From Blastomussa wellsi (taxonomy: Eukaryota; Cnidaria; Anthozoa; Scleractinia; Plerogyridae), in NCBI GenBank assembly GCA_947652115.1, contig OX393571.1:14759360-14823359 (forward strand): a DNA stretch of 64,000 nucleotides, written 5' to 3'. The translations under genes and the position numbers were made by a program. Below are positions 21,434-33,888 of the stretch, in pieces. Under the pieces are notes generated by a model, which was given only the letters and a program-made list of their open reading frames with translations, was not told where the DNA came from and did not search any database. The first letter of the stretch is position 1, and each line of letters starts with the position of its first letter.

Positions 21434-23674
21434 GTTAAACAGAGATTTTCCTGCAGATTGATACTGCAAAATGCATGCATGTCGGTTGCACATTTCCAAA
21501 AATCTAGATTTAGATATTTAATTTTGAGGGAACAAATCAGATGAATCTAGTCAAAAAGGGCTTCAAAGTGTCGCTGAGGCTTTAGAAAGTGCTGCTGCCC
21601 GGGCTTCTTTAAAGAGCATTATTATCCTTTGAGTGAAACAGCTCTGCTGAAATTCAACATTTTCTGATGATAATTTTCTAAAAAATTCTGTAAGCCAAAA
21701 CCCCTACCCCTTAGATATAAACCCTGGGGTATATATTCTGAAACATCACCCCTCCCCTTCCCCTTTGATATAATCCTTTACCCTCCCCTTAGATATAATC
21801 CCTCAGGTATATATTACCCCTCCCCCTTAGATATAATCCCTTATTTTCACAATGTTATTCAGGAGCAAGGTTAGTGTGTGGCCCTCTGTGCGAGAGGTCC
21901 CGAGTTCGATCCTTGTAACCTCGCATCCTTGCTTCGACTTCTTTCCATTCTTTGTAGCTTCAGGTAGCTTTAAATACCCTTAAAACGGAGCACTGGTGGA
22001 AAAGAGGGGGGTGAAATGAATGCACCGTTGGCTTCCTGTGAGAATACCCTTTCGAGGGTAAAGGAACTACTAATGTTAAATACAGTGTACCTTTATCTTT
22101 ACCAAAACGTCACCCCTCCTTCCCCAGGTTTATATTGTGAAACAAAACCTTCCCCCATTAGACATAATCCTTTGGGTTACCCTTTCATCCCCTTATAACT
22201 TTTCAGAATTTTTAGACAGTCTATATATCATATTATTTGTCAGAAAATGTTGGATCTCACCAGCCTGTGGTAAGGGAAAATGAATTGCCTTTTGTTAGAA
22301 GAATTGCTTTCAAATCATTTAGGCCCATTTTGGAAAAATCCTTGACAGTTGACCAAAAATGTCTGCATCACCATCACGAAACTCTCAAGCAGTGTTTTAA
22401 AGAAGTCTATACTGTACCAGGTTGTGAATGAGCAGTGGAGAACAATACATAAAAAAGTTTGTAGTCAAGACTGAGGTTGTAGCTTGTGCTTACATTTTTA
22501 CACTTATTCTATTTCCATGTTTTACTTAAACATTAATTTCTTATAATGCAGAGTTATCTCCAAAATTATTACTAACTCAAAGAAGTTTGTGTACATCCAG
22601 ACTGAGGGTGTAGTTTATGCTAACAGTTTTAAGAACTTATTTATTAATTTTCTTGTTGTAGTAAGCATTAATTCTTTATAATACAGTGTTAAATATTTCC
22701 AAGTCAAGAAACGTTATATATACATTTTTATTAAACGATAAGGTATGGCAGAAAGGATTGCCTTTTTGTATAAATGGTACAGAGTTAACATTTTTACCTA
22801 AGTGTGATTAAAAGGTAAATCGATGCAGGTAAAAATTGCTTTTTACACTAAATTATAACTTATTCACAGGATTGGGATATATCATTAATGCTTTATAATT
22901 ATAACAAAATTCAACGTGGTAGCCTGTCTCTTTTTTGCGATCAGTACGTTTCCTTCACTTCCAAAACATGTTTACAAGTTTAGTTGAGCAGCGTCGATTT
23001 TGCTGCTTCTCCCCAACCAATCCTGGTCTTTTCTTTCACTCACTGTGTTGTCAGCTGCTCCCTAAACTAACCAAAGACCTGGAAGAATACTGGCTATGCT
23101 AGCAGTGTTTTACTACCTCCATTTCCTAACCAGCATTGTTAATAGACACTTCGTATAAATGGCATCTGCATTTGAATAACAATACTTCTACATCCTGATT
23201 CCTAAGCCTCACATTCACATAAACAATTCTTTGTCTATAAACATCCACACGAGGCTAAGGATGTACAAAGTGTTGGTATTCAAATTTGGGGACCATTTAT
23301 GCAAAGTGGCTATTGTCGTAATAAAAAGGGTTGAATAAAACAGTTCTTACAAACGCCGCAGACTAAACCGAAGATTCTGCTTTATGTGCAGGTGCACTGC
23401 AGGCTAGTTCCTCTGAGCTGCCAAGGTGTTATCGTCGCTTCAGATGAAAGCCCCTATTCTCCTTCACAACTGTTATTTGAGGAGAAGTGTTTCCTGATGA
23501 ACCAAAATAACAGTTCTTTTAATTACATCACCATTCTCTGTACTTTGTGTTTTGGTGCAAACTTTATTTGATTCAGTTAATATGTGGTCAATATACAATC
23601 AGAAGTAAACTTATTTGAAAGCTTTTTAAAGCATTTCACTGGTTGAAGTTGAGTGAAAATGCACTTGAGAATGG
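21434..23674. other. Tail-to-tail intergenic region with repeats
   Basis: Lies between the SPATA6 and ECH1 stop codons. It holds a degenerate CCCTCCCC-TTAGATATAATCC repeat (about 21,695-21,845 and 22,110-22,195). A tRNA-like SINE head sits at about 21,866-21,925 with a B box GAGTTCGATCC. TTTATT at 23,563-23,568 may be the ECH1 polyadenylation signal on the minus strand. No exon is supported. Confidence 0.5.
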
Positions 23675-26600
23675 TTAAAGCTTAGAAAACACAGGGTCTT
23701 CTTTGTTCATTCCAGCCTGCACAGCTTTCAGAATATCCTCACTTTGTAACATTGTCATGTTCCACGTGGCCTAACAGAAAATAGTAATGTTAGCATTTTA
23801 GTACTAAACAAGGAAAAAAAGACTACTAACAGCAGTATTAATGTGTAAAAAATGAAATAATTGACATATATGAACTGCAGAAAGTATGCGAGGAATGAAG
23901 AACAGAATAAAGAAGCCTGAAGAAAATCCAGGGCTTCATCACAGTGAATTTTCCAATTTAAGCAATTTTTGCTTAAATAGTCCATGTCAATATATCAATG
24001 ACTCCAAGGCTTTCAGATATAAATATTACTAATTTTGGAATATTTAATATTTCTTTGTCTGTTAATTGCCACAAGAGACTTGATGCAAAGAAAAAAAAAA
24101 ATGAATAGAAGTTTACCCAGAAAGCCATGGTGCCATGTTTAAATTCTGATATATTGAACGTGGCATATTGGAAAATTCAGTGTGATGACCGTTTCTCACT
24201 TTTTGCAATGATGCTTACGTGTTGCTTCGTACTGTACTAACCATGTACTCCAAGCCCTGCTGCACTGAATGGTCTCTTGAGAAATTAAGGTTATGTTTGA
24301 TTCCTGACATGGCCACAGGACTTTTCTTGGCTATCTGACCTGCGAGCTCCAAAGCATCCTTCACTAGATTGTCACGGTCTGCACAGACACGACTGAAACA
24401 GTTGCAATTGGAGAACACCAACACATCAGGATTTTGTTTTGATGTGCCAAAGTAACACTTGGTTATTGGGAAGATTCTGCGGGGGTACTTGCTAAAAAAA
24501 CTGGGGGTATGGGTGTGCAGTTATGTCCTAAAAGACCAACAAATGCTATTTATTAAACTATTACTACATCAGTAAGCAAGTGAACCAGTTACTACGACAA
24601 CAGCAAACTTTGAAAGCTGACATTTCAAAACAAACTTCAGTGCTGACACACACCTAACAAATCCAAACTTCATAGCTTCTTCAGCTGAAAAACGTCTACC
24701 CGTGAAACAGAGCTCTCTTGCAAGACTAAAAATATGCAAGGGAAACAGTTAGCTGGTGTATTTGTGTCTGACCACATTTCATAACTGCAACTAAGTGATT
24801 TTATTTAAACCATGAAACAACCTCTGACATTAGATGCTAAATAGTCAAAACTAAAGAAAACAATGGAAATAGTCTAATGGAATCAGTTATGTAATTCTTT
24901 GGTAACTTTTTCAAAGTTGAATGACACTGTGGACACTCAAACTGTGAACACTTAACATTTATTTTTACATTTTTTTATTATTATTTAAAGAGGTACTTGA
25001 TATAGGCCAAAGGAATAGTGTTTTCAGCACACATGAAAGCTTATTCATCTGTTTACATGAATGGCTAAAATTGCATGTGGTAAAAAGAGGTTAAACAAGG
25101 TCAAGTATTCATGGTTTGAGTGTCCTCACTGTCAAACTACTCTCGTTACTTTAGTACCAACGTTTATTAACTGATAACTTAAATTGATGATTATAACACT
25201 AGAAACAAGTTTAAGTTTTACCTGTCATTTCCTATAATTCTTGGGAATTTCTGCAAAGTACCAAGATCTGCTGCTAGTCCAAGGTCAATTTCCTTTAGCA
25301 CAGAGAGTTAAAAAAAATCAATGAGACAAAGATGGTAAACAGCTTGTTGATTACTATTATTCAGTTGTGTGCTACATGGCGACTTTATACAGAAGGACAG
25401 GCACACAAACAAACAGACAGACACATGGGAGGGAAGAAGGCAAGAGTAAAACAATTGTTGATATATTAAAAAAAGGAGAAAAATCAGTAACCAATGCACA
25501 GTACATTTAAATTCTAAGGTAATCATTTTGCAACCAGGAAAAGGCTTAATTGCCTTCAACCAAATAATTGTGCTAACTTTTTTTAATATGGTTTCAGGGT
25601 AAGCACTTTCTTAGCATATGCAACATAAACTTTTCAAATCTAATCTGTCATCTAAGGTCTCTAATAGACCCTATGCATAAATGGCTGCCAACTTAAAATT
25701 CTTTTGTATGTATTCAAATTAGCCTCACTAACCTCGTTTAAAAGTAAAAATTGTTTTGAATTACCAACTCAAAACCGAGGTTAGTAAGGCTAATTTAAAT
25801 GAATACAAAAGAATTTTAAAGTGGCAGCCATTTGTGCATAGGGTCTATGTACACACTGTACCTTCACTTGAAACCATGCATCTGCAGAACAGAGGCGAAT
25901 GTCACAGTTCGAGACCATATCTACTCCTCCACCGACACATCCCGAGTGCACTGCGGCTATGACTGGCTGGGAACATTTCTCAATCACAAGAAAAGACTCC
26001 TGAAGGCTTAGGATAAATTTTCTCAACTTATGGGCTCGTCTGGAAGGATCTTGGCTGGAAGTCATCAAATCACTCCCCATGTCCATGAAATCCAGGCCTA
26101 CGATTAATTTATTAACCACAAAGAGATTAATTTATGAATCACAAAAAGATTAATTTATTTATCACAAAATTCTTTCAGTCATCGCCAGCTCAAAATAGTA
26201 CTTCTCCTAACTGATGATCCTGGATTTCTTTTACATGGAAAAGGTTGTAAGAATTTGGTGGTACGTCAAGTCAAGGCTATGTTTGAATGTTCTCTGACAT
26301 TCCACCTGTCTGTTTGGCTGTTATTTGGAATTATAACTGGATTTTACAATATTACATTTGTTAATAATTTGGGACTAGTTTAGTGAAATATAGTGGTCCA
26401 TCAAACCAGAGCTTATCCCGGTTTCCTTAGCATGAAGTGACAGAGAGTATTTCTACTCCCCAGTGTATTTCTACTTCCCCCCCACCCCTCCTGGATGGGA
26501 TGCTAGTCCATCACAGGGTTAACCCCCAGCAGTAAATTCCATAGTCTGTGCCCATTTACAGGCACCTCCATATTCACATATTTGGTTGCCCTAGGGACAC

Positions 26601-28178
26601 AAAAGTGCAGCCAAGAATCTCCACCTTTACAGTACAGACACTTCCATAACACAAACGCTGAGATGAGAAGGTGTTCTACTTTTAAAATTAATGTTACTTG
26701 TGCTTGCTATATAACCTGCTGTGAAGATTTTTCCTGCTCCAGTTAACACAACAGCTCTACAATCAGAGTCATCACTGATCTGTCGAAAGCACTCAACCAT
26801 TTCCCTGCACATAGAACATAATATGTCATACTGAGAGTACTACGTCAAACATACAAAACATTGTGTTGCACTATCCAGGACAAATATTGATGTTTCATGC
26901 CCTTAATCAAAAACATTAAGAAATGAATCTGCTTCAGCCATATAAAATTCATTATATTAGGCTCTTTTATTAGTCCTTCAAACATTCAAAATTTTTTGCT
27001 ATATTGATGGAACTCTGGTAAATGCTTTGGATACTTACAAAATTAAAACGACAACACCAGATCTAGACAGATCACCCCAGGGGGGGGGGGGGGGAAGTAC
27101 TCACATTATAATTGACCTCCAAAAATACCAAGCGTGTAAATTTTCAACCCCAAAAAATACATCAGATCCCCCCTGTCATGTATACTGCAAGTACTCCCCC
27201 TTCCCTGGCAGATCTCCAACCACACACATACGTATTAATAGTACCTTCTTGGTCATCACAGTAGTCACGGTAGAACAAAAATGAAAGTTCTTAATTACCT
27301 CCAAAATGTCTGGTTCATTGCATTTCTTTTTTCTGGTCTGTTAAGCTCCACTTGAACTACATGGTCTTGTGGCTTAGACACCGCGAGTGTTTCAAATGAG
27401 TAGGAGCTTGTACTATTCATTCTTGTATTTAGTATGTTAAGTGCACTGCTCTGTGATGCTAGCAAAGCTTGCTTTGGTTTCAATACCACACATGTGTTTG
27501 TTTGACGCACACAAATTCCTAAAACTATGGAGAAAAGGTTGTTATACAAAAACACTAACAATAAATTCTAAAGAAGTTAAGGGTGCACAAATACATCTTA
27601 TTTCAAACAACATCGTGCAAAATCACATACCAAAATTACTTCCAGGGAACCCTCTTGCGACAACTCCTATACCCCTTCCCATGCAGTTAGATGCCCAAGA
27701 ACAAATTTTATCTTTTCCTTTTGTAACAACTGCTAAGCCTGGTACACATGGAGAGTGATTTTCTTTGTCATTGTCAAGTTAAAAATTTGCAGCTACCTGC
27801 AAAGCTGATGACATGCTTCCACAAAATGTTAAGTTAAACGCATTTAATTTGGGATGCATTCTATTGGGATGATGGGGGGGGGGGGAGGGTAGAGTGGGAA
27901 GGGGGACCCCAGGCATATCTAGGGCATATTTTGACCTCAACTGCCTTCCCCACGGGCACCCAAATCAGGATCATCTAAACGGAACGTGCAAGATGGGCAA
28001 TACATTCTCCCTATATTTACATTTAACTGAAAGGAGCAACTACAGAAATGTCTTGATCCCCCTCGTTTACATGTGTGAGAACCTTTTGTAGGATGCAAAT
28101 AAGTCGCCCTGTATTTTGTGGTTTAGCCAGCTGAAAAGTTGAGAGCTTACCTCTTCCCACGTTCAATCGAGAAAACAT
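23675..28178 (-). CDS. ECH1: Delta(3,5)-delta(2,4)-dienoyl-CoA isomerase
   Basis: Eight exons in transcript order join in phase to 969 nt (322 residues): 28178-28151, 27524-27299, 26804-26716, 26097-25862, 25292-25222, 24725-24654, 24392-24242, 23770-23675. The protein follows mammalian ECH1 (about 327 residues) along its length, with a crotonase fold: RPEKRNAMNQ, VLTGAGKIFTAGLDFMDM, PVIAAVHSGCVGGGVD. The three catalytic acids known in rat ECH1 (D176, E196, D204) fall here at D174, E194 and D202. The C-terminus is SKL, a peroxisomal targeting signal 1; the N-terminus (R-rich, few acids) could be a mitochondrial presequence. The enzyme isomerises 3,5-dienoyl-CoA to 2,4-dienoyl-CoA in oxidation of unsaturated fatty acids. 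HSGC replaces the usual HGGC in the loop before the oxyanion-hole glycines. Head-to-head with the GDSL hydrolase. Confidence 0.95.
25667..25845. mobile_element. Tc1/mariner-type MITE next to ECH1 exon 4
   Basis: Two arms of about 75 bp (GACCCTATGCATAAATGGCTGC and its inverted copy) are flanked by TA on both sides (25,665-66, 25,846-47), the target duplication of Tc1/mariner elements. The right end is 16 bp inside the intron from the 5' splice site of ECH1 exon 4. Confidence 0.75.
26400..26610 (-). mobile_element. SINE fragment
   Basis: Contains GAGCTTATCCCGGTTTCC, AGCATGAAGTGACAGAGAG, TATTTCTACTCC and GGATGGGATGCTAGTCC, matching in order the SINE at 55,066-55,320 and, inverted, the one at 8,308. 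It lies in ECH1 intron 3, without the tRNA head. Confidence 0.6.
27076..27212. mobile_element. Poly-G bounded inverted repeat
   Basis: A poly-G run then AAGTACTC at the left is mirrored by CAAGTACTCCCCC at the right; CCAGG and CCTGG sit at the outer ends. It lies in ECH1 intron 2. Confidence 0.4.
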
Positions 28179-28301
28179 TTGAACGAGTGGTTGCGTTGAT
28201 ATTTTGGCTTCCAAAATTAGATATATAACTTGTGTCAATACAACTTATTCGCCATTTTGAATTCTTCAAGCGAGACTTGGCCAGGTCGCATAGGCTACAA
28301 T
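28179..28301. promoter_or_regulatory. Bidirectional promoter, ECH1 / GDSL hydrolase
   Basis: Only 123 bp separate the two divergent start codons, so both 5' UTRs and the core promoter must lie here or overlap the first exons. No TATA box is evident; ATTCGCCATTTTGAATTC and AATATGGCGG near the hydrolase start resemble GCCAT-type (YY1-like) elements often found at start sites. Function is inferred from layout. Confidence 0.55.
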
Positions 28302-28979
28302 ATGGCGGCCGAATCGAAGCCTTTTCAACAAAAACTGTACAGAATTTTAGCCTTTGGAGACAGCCTTACGACGGGAAATATTGGGGGAGAGCTAAACAAA
28401 GCATTAGACAAGCCTTACACAAGTCGTCTATTGAAGTTACTGAGGGAAAATCATCCCAATACTTCGTTCGAGGTGGACAATAAGGGGATTTATGGTGAGT
28501 TGGTTTGTGGTCAAATGACTGAAAGATTACCAAAAGTTCTGATAGAGTATGGGCCGTACGATTTAGTGATTATTCTTGGAGGAACCAATGACATTATTGA
28601 ACCTAGGGAAGGTCTAGAAGATACCCTTTTTGCAGGGATTAAAAGGTTACATGAAGCGGCCGCAGATCAAAGTGCAAAGTGCATTGCTCTTACAATCCCA
28701 GAAACCGATGTTCATTTTCAAGATTTTAGTAAAAAAGGTTTGTCCTGGGTAAAAGAAGAAGGTGAAAATATTCGCTTGAAAGTAAACGACAAATTACGGA
28801 AATCCTTGAAGGAATGTGGCGGCGACATTATCCTGTGTGACTTGGCAGAAAAGTTTCCTCAACAGCGCTTGAGTGACGAAGATTTGGGGAAATTCTGGAG
28901 TGATGGGTTGCACTTTACAGAAGAAGGCTACAATAAAATGGCAGAAATAATCTACGAGGATATGAAACATCTTATATAG
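28302..28979 (+). CDS. GDSL/SGNH-family hydrolase, single exon
   Basis: An intronless 225-residue ORF. The SGNH blocks are all visible: GDSL with nucleophile Ser21, GGTND with Asn96, and DGLH with Asp201 and His204. The short loops fit the compact SGNH esterase fold; no signal peptide or membrane helix is seen, so it should be soluble and intracellular. Such enzymes hydrolyse esters or remove acyl or acetyl groups from small molecules, lipids or glycans; the substrate cannot be told. The start at 28,302 was chosen because homology to the fold begins there and the context AATATGG is favourable; an in-frame ATG at 28,230 would add 24 low-complexity residues. Lack of introns among intron-rich neighbours suggests retroposition or horizontal origin, but this is not shown. 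Confidence 0.88.
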   Translation: MAAESKPFQQKLYRILAFGDSLTTGNIGGELNKALDKPYTSRLLKLLRENHPNTSFEVDNKGIYGELVCGQMTERLPKVLIEYGPYDLVIILGGTNDIIEPREGLEDTLFAGIKRLHEAAADQSAKCIALTIPETDVHFQDFSKKGLSWVKEEGENIRLKVNDKLRKSLKECGGDIILCDLAEKFPQQRLSDEDLGKFWSDGLHFTEEGYNKMAEIIYEDMKHLI

Positions 28980-29090
28980 CTAGCATTCACAGAAACGTAA
29001 AGGAAATTATTCTTTCTTTAACTTCAGTTTTATTTACATTGAAATATATGATTTTATTGTGGAGTTCACATGCATTAGTCAGTAATTGTG

Positions 29091-29251
29091 TAGCCTGTTC
29101 CAGGCGTTCGGTTGGTCGGGAATGCAAAAGAAAAGGAGCGAAAAAATAGGGAGTGGAAGGGGTGGGGAGAGTGGGGCGCAAAAGAAAACGGCAAGCAAAA
29201 AAATGGGGCCCACTGTCCTAACCCCACTATCCGAACACCTGGAACAAGCTA
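29091..29251. mobile_element. MULE-type MITE with 9-bp TSD
   Basis: TAGCCTGTTCCAGGCGTTCGG faces CCGAACACCTGGAACAAGCTA. GTAATTGTG flanks both sides exactly (29,082-29,090 and 29,252-29,260). The 9-bp duplication fits Mutator-like elements. The interior is poly-purine. Confidence 0.8.
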
Positions 29252-29681
29252 GTAATTGTGAAGACCAGCTCCCCCAAAAAACCGGTTTGTTGGCCGAAGT
29301 TGACTGACAGTTTGTTTTGGTAGCTGTTCTTTACAATCACCCACTTTTCAAAATGTTATTGGCTTTTTTCATTTATGTCATTATTGTCATAGTTATCTTT
29401 TGTGACATGCTAGTAGGTGCATCAGGCCGCGTACATAGGTTTTGTGAAAGTCAATATTTCATCACTTGTGTACTTGACATCCTGGCTTCATCGTTCGTAT
29501 TCAATCCTGAGAAGAAGGCAACTTGCTTCAAGACTAAAGGCCACTCTTTCTGTAACCACAGTACTTCAATTTTTCATTTATTAACTCATACAGTAGTTGA
29601 TCCTTCATGTATAGGATTACACTGATGATTTGAATTAATATGGAAAAGATGTGTGTTGTCTCTCTGAAACATGTAGAGTTG

Positions 29682-32600
29682 TCAACTTGATGAACTAAGT
29701 AACCATTTTATACCAGGTAGAACTCCATCCAGGTTTTCAACACAAGCTGTATTAACCTAAACAAAGATAATAAACTCTGTCATACTTGGACAAATATTTG
29801 AGTGAAATAAAAGTTTGTATCCTGTATTTATTTTGCAAAGAAACTCAAGGTAAGCCTATGTAAGGGTACATATTTACCTCATCTTTGCTCAACAGATGAC
29901 GTTGCATCCAAAATGTTAAGAGGGTAGGGCAGGTGGTGGGAAAGGAGAGGACAAAGCTGCCTTACCAAGATAATGGGAAAATGAGAAAATTGAGTTTTGG
30001 AAATTTCTTGCAGGGTACCAAGTAGAACCAATATTTTACTACATACAGCCCACTAGCCTCCTTCACAGCTGTCTTTTAGGATGTCAAGTATGTTTTAAAA
30101 TGCTCCTCCCCTGCAAAAACAAGACACCCCAAAACAGTTGCGAGGGAGACTAGTTACCCAAGGCAAGATCTCTTGCTAGATTAACGTGTTTCAGAATCAG
30201 AACATCAATTGTTATTCAAGTGATAAATTCAAAGCTTAAAAGGCAAGAAACCAACCTGCCATGGTCTGTTAAGTCTTCTAAGCTGTAGAAGCTCTACGAC
30301 CGTCGCACAGGATAAGGAAGGTGTGGTTGCTGTGGAAACACAAGACAGCACTAGAAGAGGGGCATTGGCTTGTGTCCAGTTCTCATTCATCATGGCAGAC
30401 AGTTCAGTGTCTCCAACATTCACTATTTGGAGAGGATAAGAAATTTGTTTGTAAGTAGAGTAGATAGTTGTTACGAGATGATATTTCAATTTCTTATGTG
30501 TCTTCTGAAAAATTTATAGAGTTCTTTAAAATACCTCTTTGAGAGTCTGCTGAAGAATCCACAACATAGATAAATGCATCAATGGTTTTACAGAGTTCCT
30601 TGACCGGATGGCTTAAATCAGTGTCACTTTGTTGAGACTCGTCGTCTTCCTCATTATTATCATGATCATTTGTAGGAACCAACAATTTACTGAGTCGCTG
30701 CTTGCCAAGCTGTGCATTAGCTTCTCTTTCTTTCCTGAAACAGATTGTCATCAATATTTCGCATTCACAAAATAATCAAGAGAAAGCATGTACTCCACCT
30801 GTTCCTTGAGTAATTAAGTCATTTTCATGTGGTAAAAATCTACTACCTAACATTTTTTACGATTCAAAGGAGTTGACGATTTATTTGGACTATGAAATCT
30901 CCCTCAAGTAGTTGCACAGGTGGGGAATTTAGTAAAATTCAATGAGAGTACTTTCATATAAAGAACCAGCAAAACCTTTGAAGCTCCGCTGATAGGCTTG
31001 TCTAAATTATTACCAACATACAAGGTGTTGAATAATAATATAATTACTGGGGATATTATTAAATACCACAAACTTACTTGTTTGATGCATAAAGTGTGAT
31101 TAGATTTAATTCCATGTTATCAAACTTCAAGCAAACTCCCGAACCAATACCTGTTTACAAAAGAACATTCAAATTCCAGTCAGATTATAGAATAAAATAA
31201 AAATGTGTTTTACAAGTAAACTATTCTAGAACACCAAGTTAAACCTTTCTTGGTTGACAAAACAACTAATAAAAGATTGCTACATACCATCGAACTGTCC
31301 AGGAAACATGCCAGTTACTTCAAATGGTGATGTTGAATCCCAAAGTAGCTGGCGCACAAGACCTTTTGTATCAGACTCTAAACCAGGGCCAAACATGACC
31401 AAACGTGGTGACTTTCTCCTGAAAAATGAGGACAAATTCTGCAAGTTGTAGTAGACAATCGACTTAAAAGAATCTCTGGTCCTTCTTGAAGATCTGCATG
31501 CTGGACAGCATCTTAAGTATCTGTAGAAAAAATAAATCAAATCAAGTTGAACTAAATTTATTTGTTGGGGGTATGTCTTTCATTTAACTGTCCTGTCACT
31601 GGTAAATGGTGTGACAATTAATTCTTATTTGGAACGAGATGTTGTAATAATTATAAAACCAAATACCGTAAACGTCCATGTATAAGCCGCACTTTTTTTC
31701 ACAAAATTGAAGCCAAAAATCAAGGGTGCGGCTTATCCACAGATACATCTTGAATAATTGGATCAAAAGAGCATTTTAAGTCAAAGATGTCACAAATTCA
31801 AATAAAAAAGAAGGTACGACAAATGAAATTTCGCTTTCTTTAGACTTGATAAATGTGAAAGATGGCAACTTCTGTCTCGTTGTTTCAAAACCTTGATTGT
31901 TTGTCCTTGTTTGTTTATAGCAATAACTCAAGCTTAATTGTTTTTATTTTTTCCAAAATCAGCGCTTCCAAATTTGGGGTGCGGCTTATGGTATCTATGG
32001 ATGCGGCTTATACACGGACGTTTACGGTACACAATATTGAACAATTATGTCAATTATGCAGTTCCAGAAAATACATACCCTCCACATGGAAGGCCAGTGT
32101 AACTTCTAAGTTGGTGAGGTCTCAAAAGTCCAAATTTTTTAAGCGAAACTATTGGGGGGGGGGTGGAGAGGGGGGTTCAAACAAAAAACCTTCCATGGGA
32201 AGGGTATAGGTTTTAACTCGAACATGGTAGATCTGTTTCTAATTAGAGGAATTAGAGGGGTAGGGTGTTCAAACTCTTATGATGAAAGGGACAACACAAT
32301 GCAGATTGACTCTTTTGCTTTGTTTGTATGTGCCGAGAACTACAATAACAGTTATTGATCCTCTTACTCACATTTGTTTTAAAGTTAAATCCGATCTGGC
32401 CTCCATGTATGTTGATGGGCATGATTGATATCCCATAGTCCTCCACTTGTGCATGTCGCGCTGCATCAAGCTCATCCATAATACCTTGTCCTCACTGAGC
32501 ATGCTCCAATAATGACATGTTAATGCAGCTGTGCAAACTGACCTGGCATCCAAGTATGAGAAAATTTTAAGTTGCAAGTTTACCTGCCGGGAAAAAATAT

Positions 32601-33453
32601 TCATTCCAAATGATTCTAAACTGACTGTCAACCAGAGGGTCTTTGATATGCATTGAGTATGAGTACTGTACTATTGGCAACACATTTTCAGAATTTTTCC
32701 TAGATATGGATAAAAAACGGACATATTTACAGACATTTTCTCTGTACATTTCTTTTCAGTATTTTTTTTACACCAGTACAGAAGCTGTTTTGGAGTTTTT
32801 AATTTGGATGGTATATCTAATTTTGCCAAATTTTGATATTCTTTTTAGGGTCTGAATGTTTTGCAACGTGAATTTTATTGTAGGTTTTTTCAATAATGAT
32901 AAAATAAATCGATGTGTGCGCAAATTATTATAACTGTATCTAATATCGAGCTGTTGTGGGAAAAATTCTTCGGAGTTCTATCAACGTTTCCCTGGTAGCT
33001 GTCTGTGCCCATAGCTTTAATTTCCGCACTAGTATCACAGAGCATCTACAAAGTTTCTGATTTATCCAAGACGAGCCATCACTAAAGCTATAAAAGTATA
33101 GGATAACTCACATTGCTCGATGTAAAGAGCGACAAACTTTTAATCTCATTGATTGCTCTTATGGAGTGTTAATTTCACTAGTGTTTTGTTACACCTGTAA
33201 AATAACTTACCGGCAGCTCTTGGAAACCAAATTCTGAAGATGGCGGTTCTCTAACGATCACTCTTTTCCCAACGTCAGCCCGGGCTTTTGACGGCTGTAC
33301 AGTTATTTCCTGCATTTCTCGCTCCATTATCGTAGTTTGGTAAAGCTTGAGTAAAAACTTGACTGGATACGTTGCTGCTTCAAAAAAACTCTCGGAATCC
33401 GTATTCAAACCGGAAATGAAATTGTGTGTCGACTCGTTGGATTTGACTCGCAT
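29682..33453 (-). CDS. FBXO4: F-box only protein 4 homologue
   Basis: Seven exons join in phase to 1,203 nt (400 residues): 33453-33211, 32583-32372, 31520-31288, 31150-31078, 30734-30535, 30422-30256, 29756-29682. The F-box lies at about residues 82-122 (LQLKIFSYLDARSVC...HYW) and should bind SKP1 in an SCF ubiquitin ligase. The C-terminal half follows FBXO4's atypical small-GTPase-like domain: RLVMFGPGLES, FDGIGSGVCLKFDN, AFIYVVDSS, PLLVLSC, LLQLRRLNRPW and a final GIKWLL. Human FBXO4 is 387 residues and binds TRF1 through this domain. An acidic, Asn/Asp-rich insert (NDHDNNEEDDE) lies in exon 5. The start is the first ATG of the open frame. An upstream TTG at 33,489 in the same frame was not used. 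Ends tail-to-tail with the hydrolase gene. Confidence 0.92.
30050..30160. mobile_element. TIR element, CTCCTTCGCAGC family
   Basis: CACTAGCCTCCTTCACAGCTG and its degenerate inverted partner CAGTTGCGAGGGAGACTAG bound about 70 bp including TGCTCCTCCCC, also seen in the copy at 40,610. It lies in the last intron of FBXO4. Confidence 0.5.
31666..32027. mobile_element. TA-flanked MITE (TATAAGCCGCA ends)
   Basis: CCGTAAACGTCCATGTATAAG at the left and its near-exact complement at the right, each flanked by TA (31,664-65 and 32,028-29). GTGCGGCTTAT recurs inside. It lies in FBXO4 intron 2. TA targets fit Tc1/mariner elements. Confidence 0.8.
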
Positions 33454-33849
33454 GATTTTGTCTGTTTGCTTCGAACTATTTTCCTGCAATGGCGTTCACT
33501 AAGCTTCAAGCGAGGATGATGGTGTCTTGGTAGCTAACGCTGGAACTAAAGAGTTTTATTTTGTTTTGCAAAGTTTCAGCTGCTCGCAGACCAACGCAAA
33601 TTTTATCGACGTGGCAGTTTCCATCAACTTCCGGTCGTCACGCACACCCGTAATTTCTATTTTTAGCAAACTAGAAATTATGCTACTACACCTCTGAAAT
33701 CCAATTTTTAAAGCGGGGTTTCTTTCCCTTTCTTAAAGAAATTAACGTAAACTTGCTCCAAGGCTATCTTCTTTATGTTGCCCCACACAGTTGCGATATG
33801 AAAGGCTATTTAACAATTATTCCTCGAGCCCTAGCCCGATTGGGTCTCA

Positions 33850-33888
<39 letters not shown>

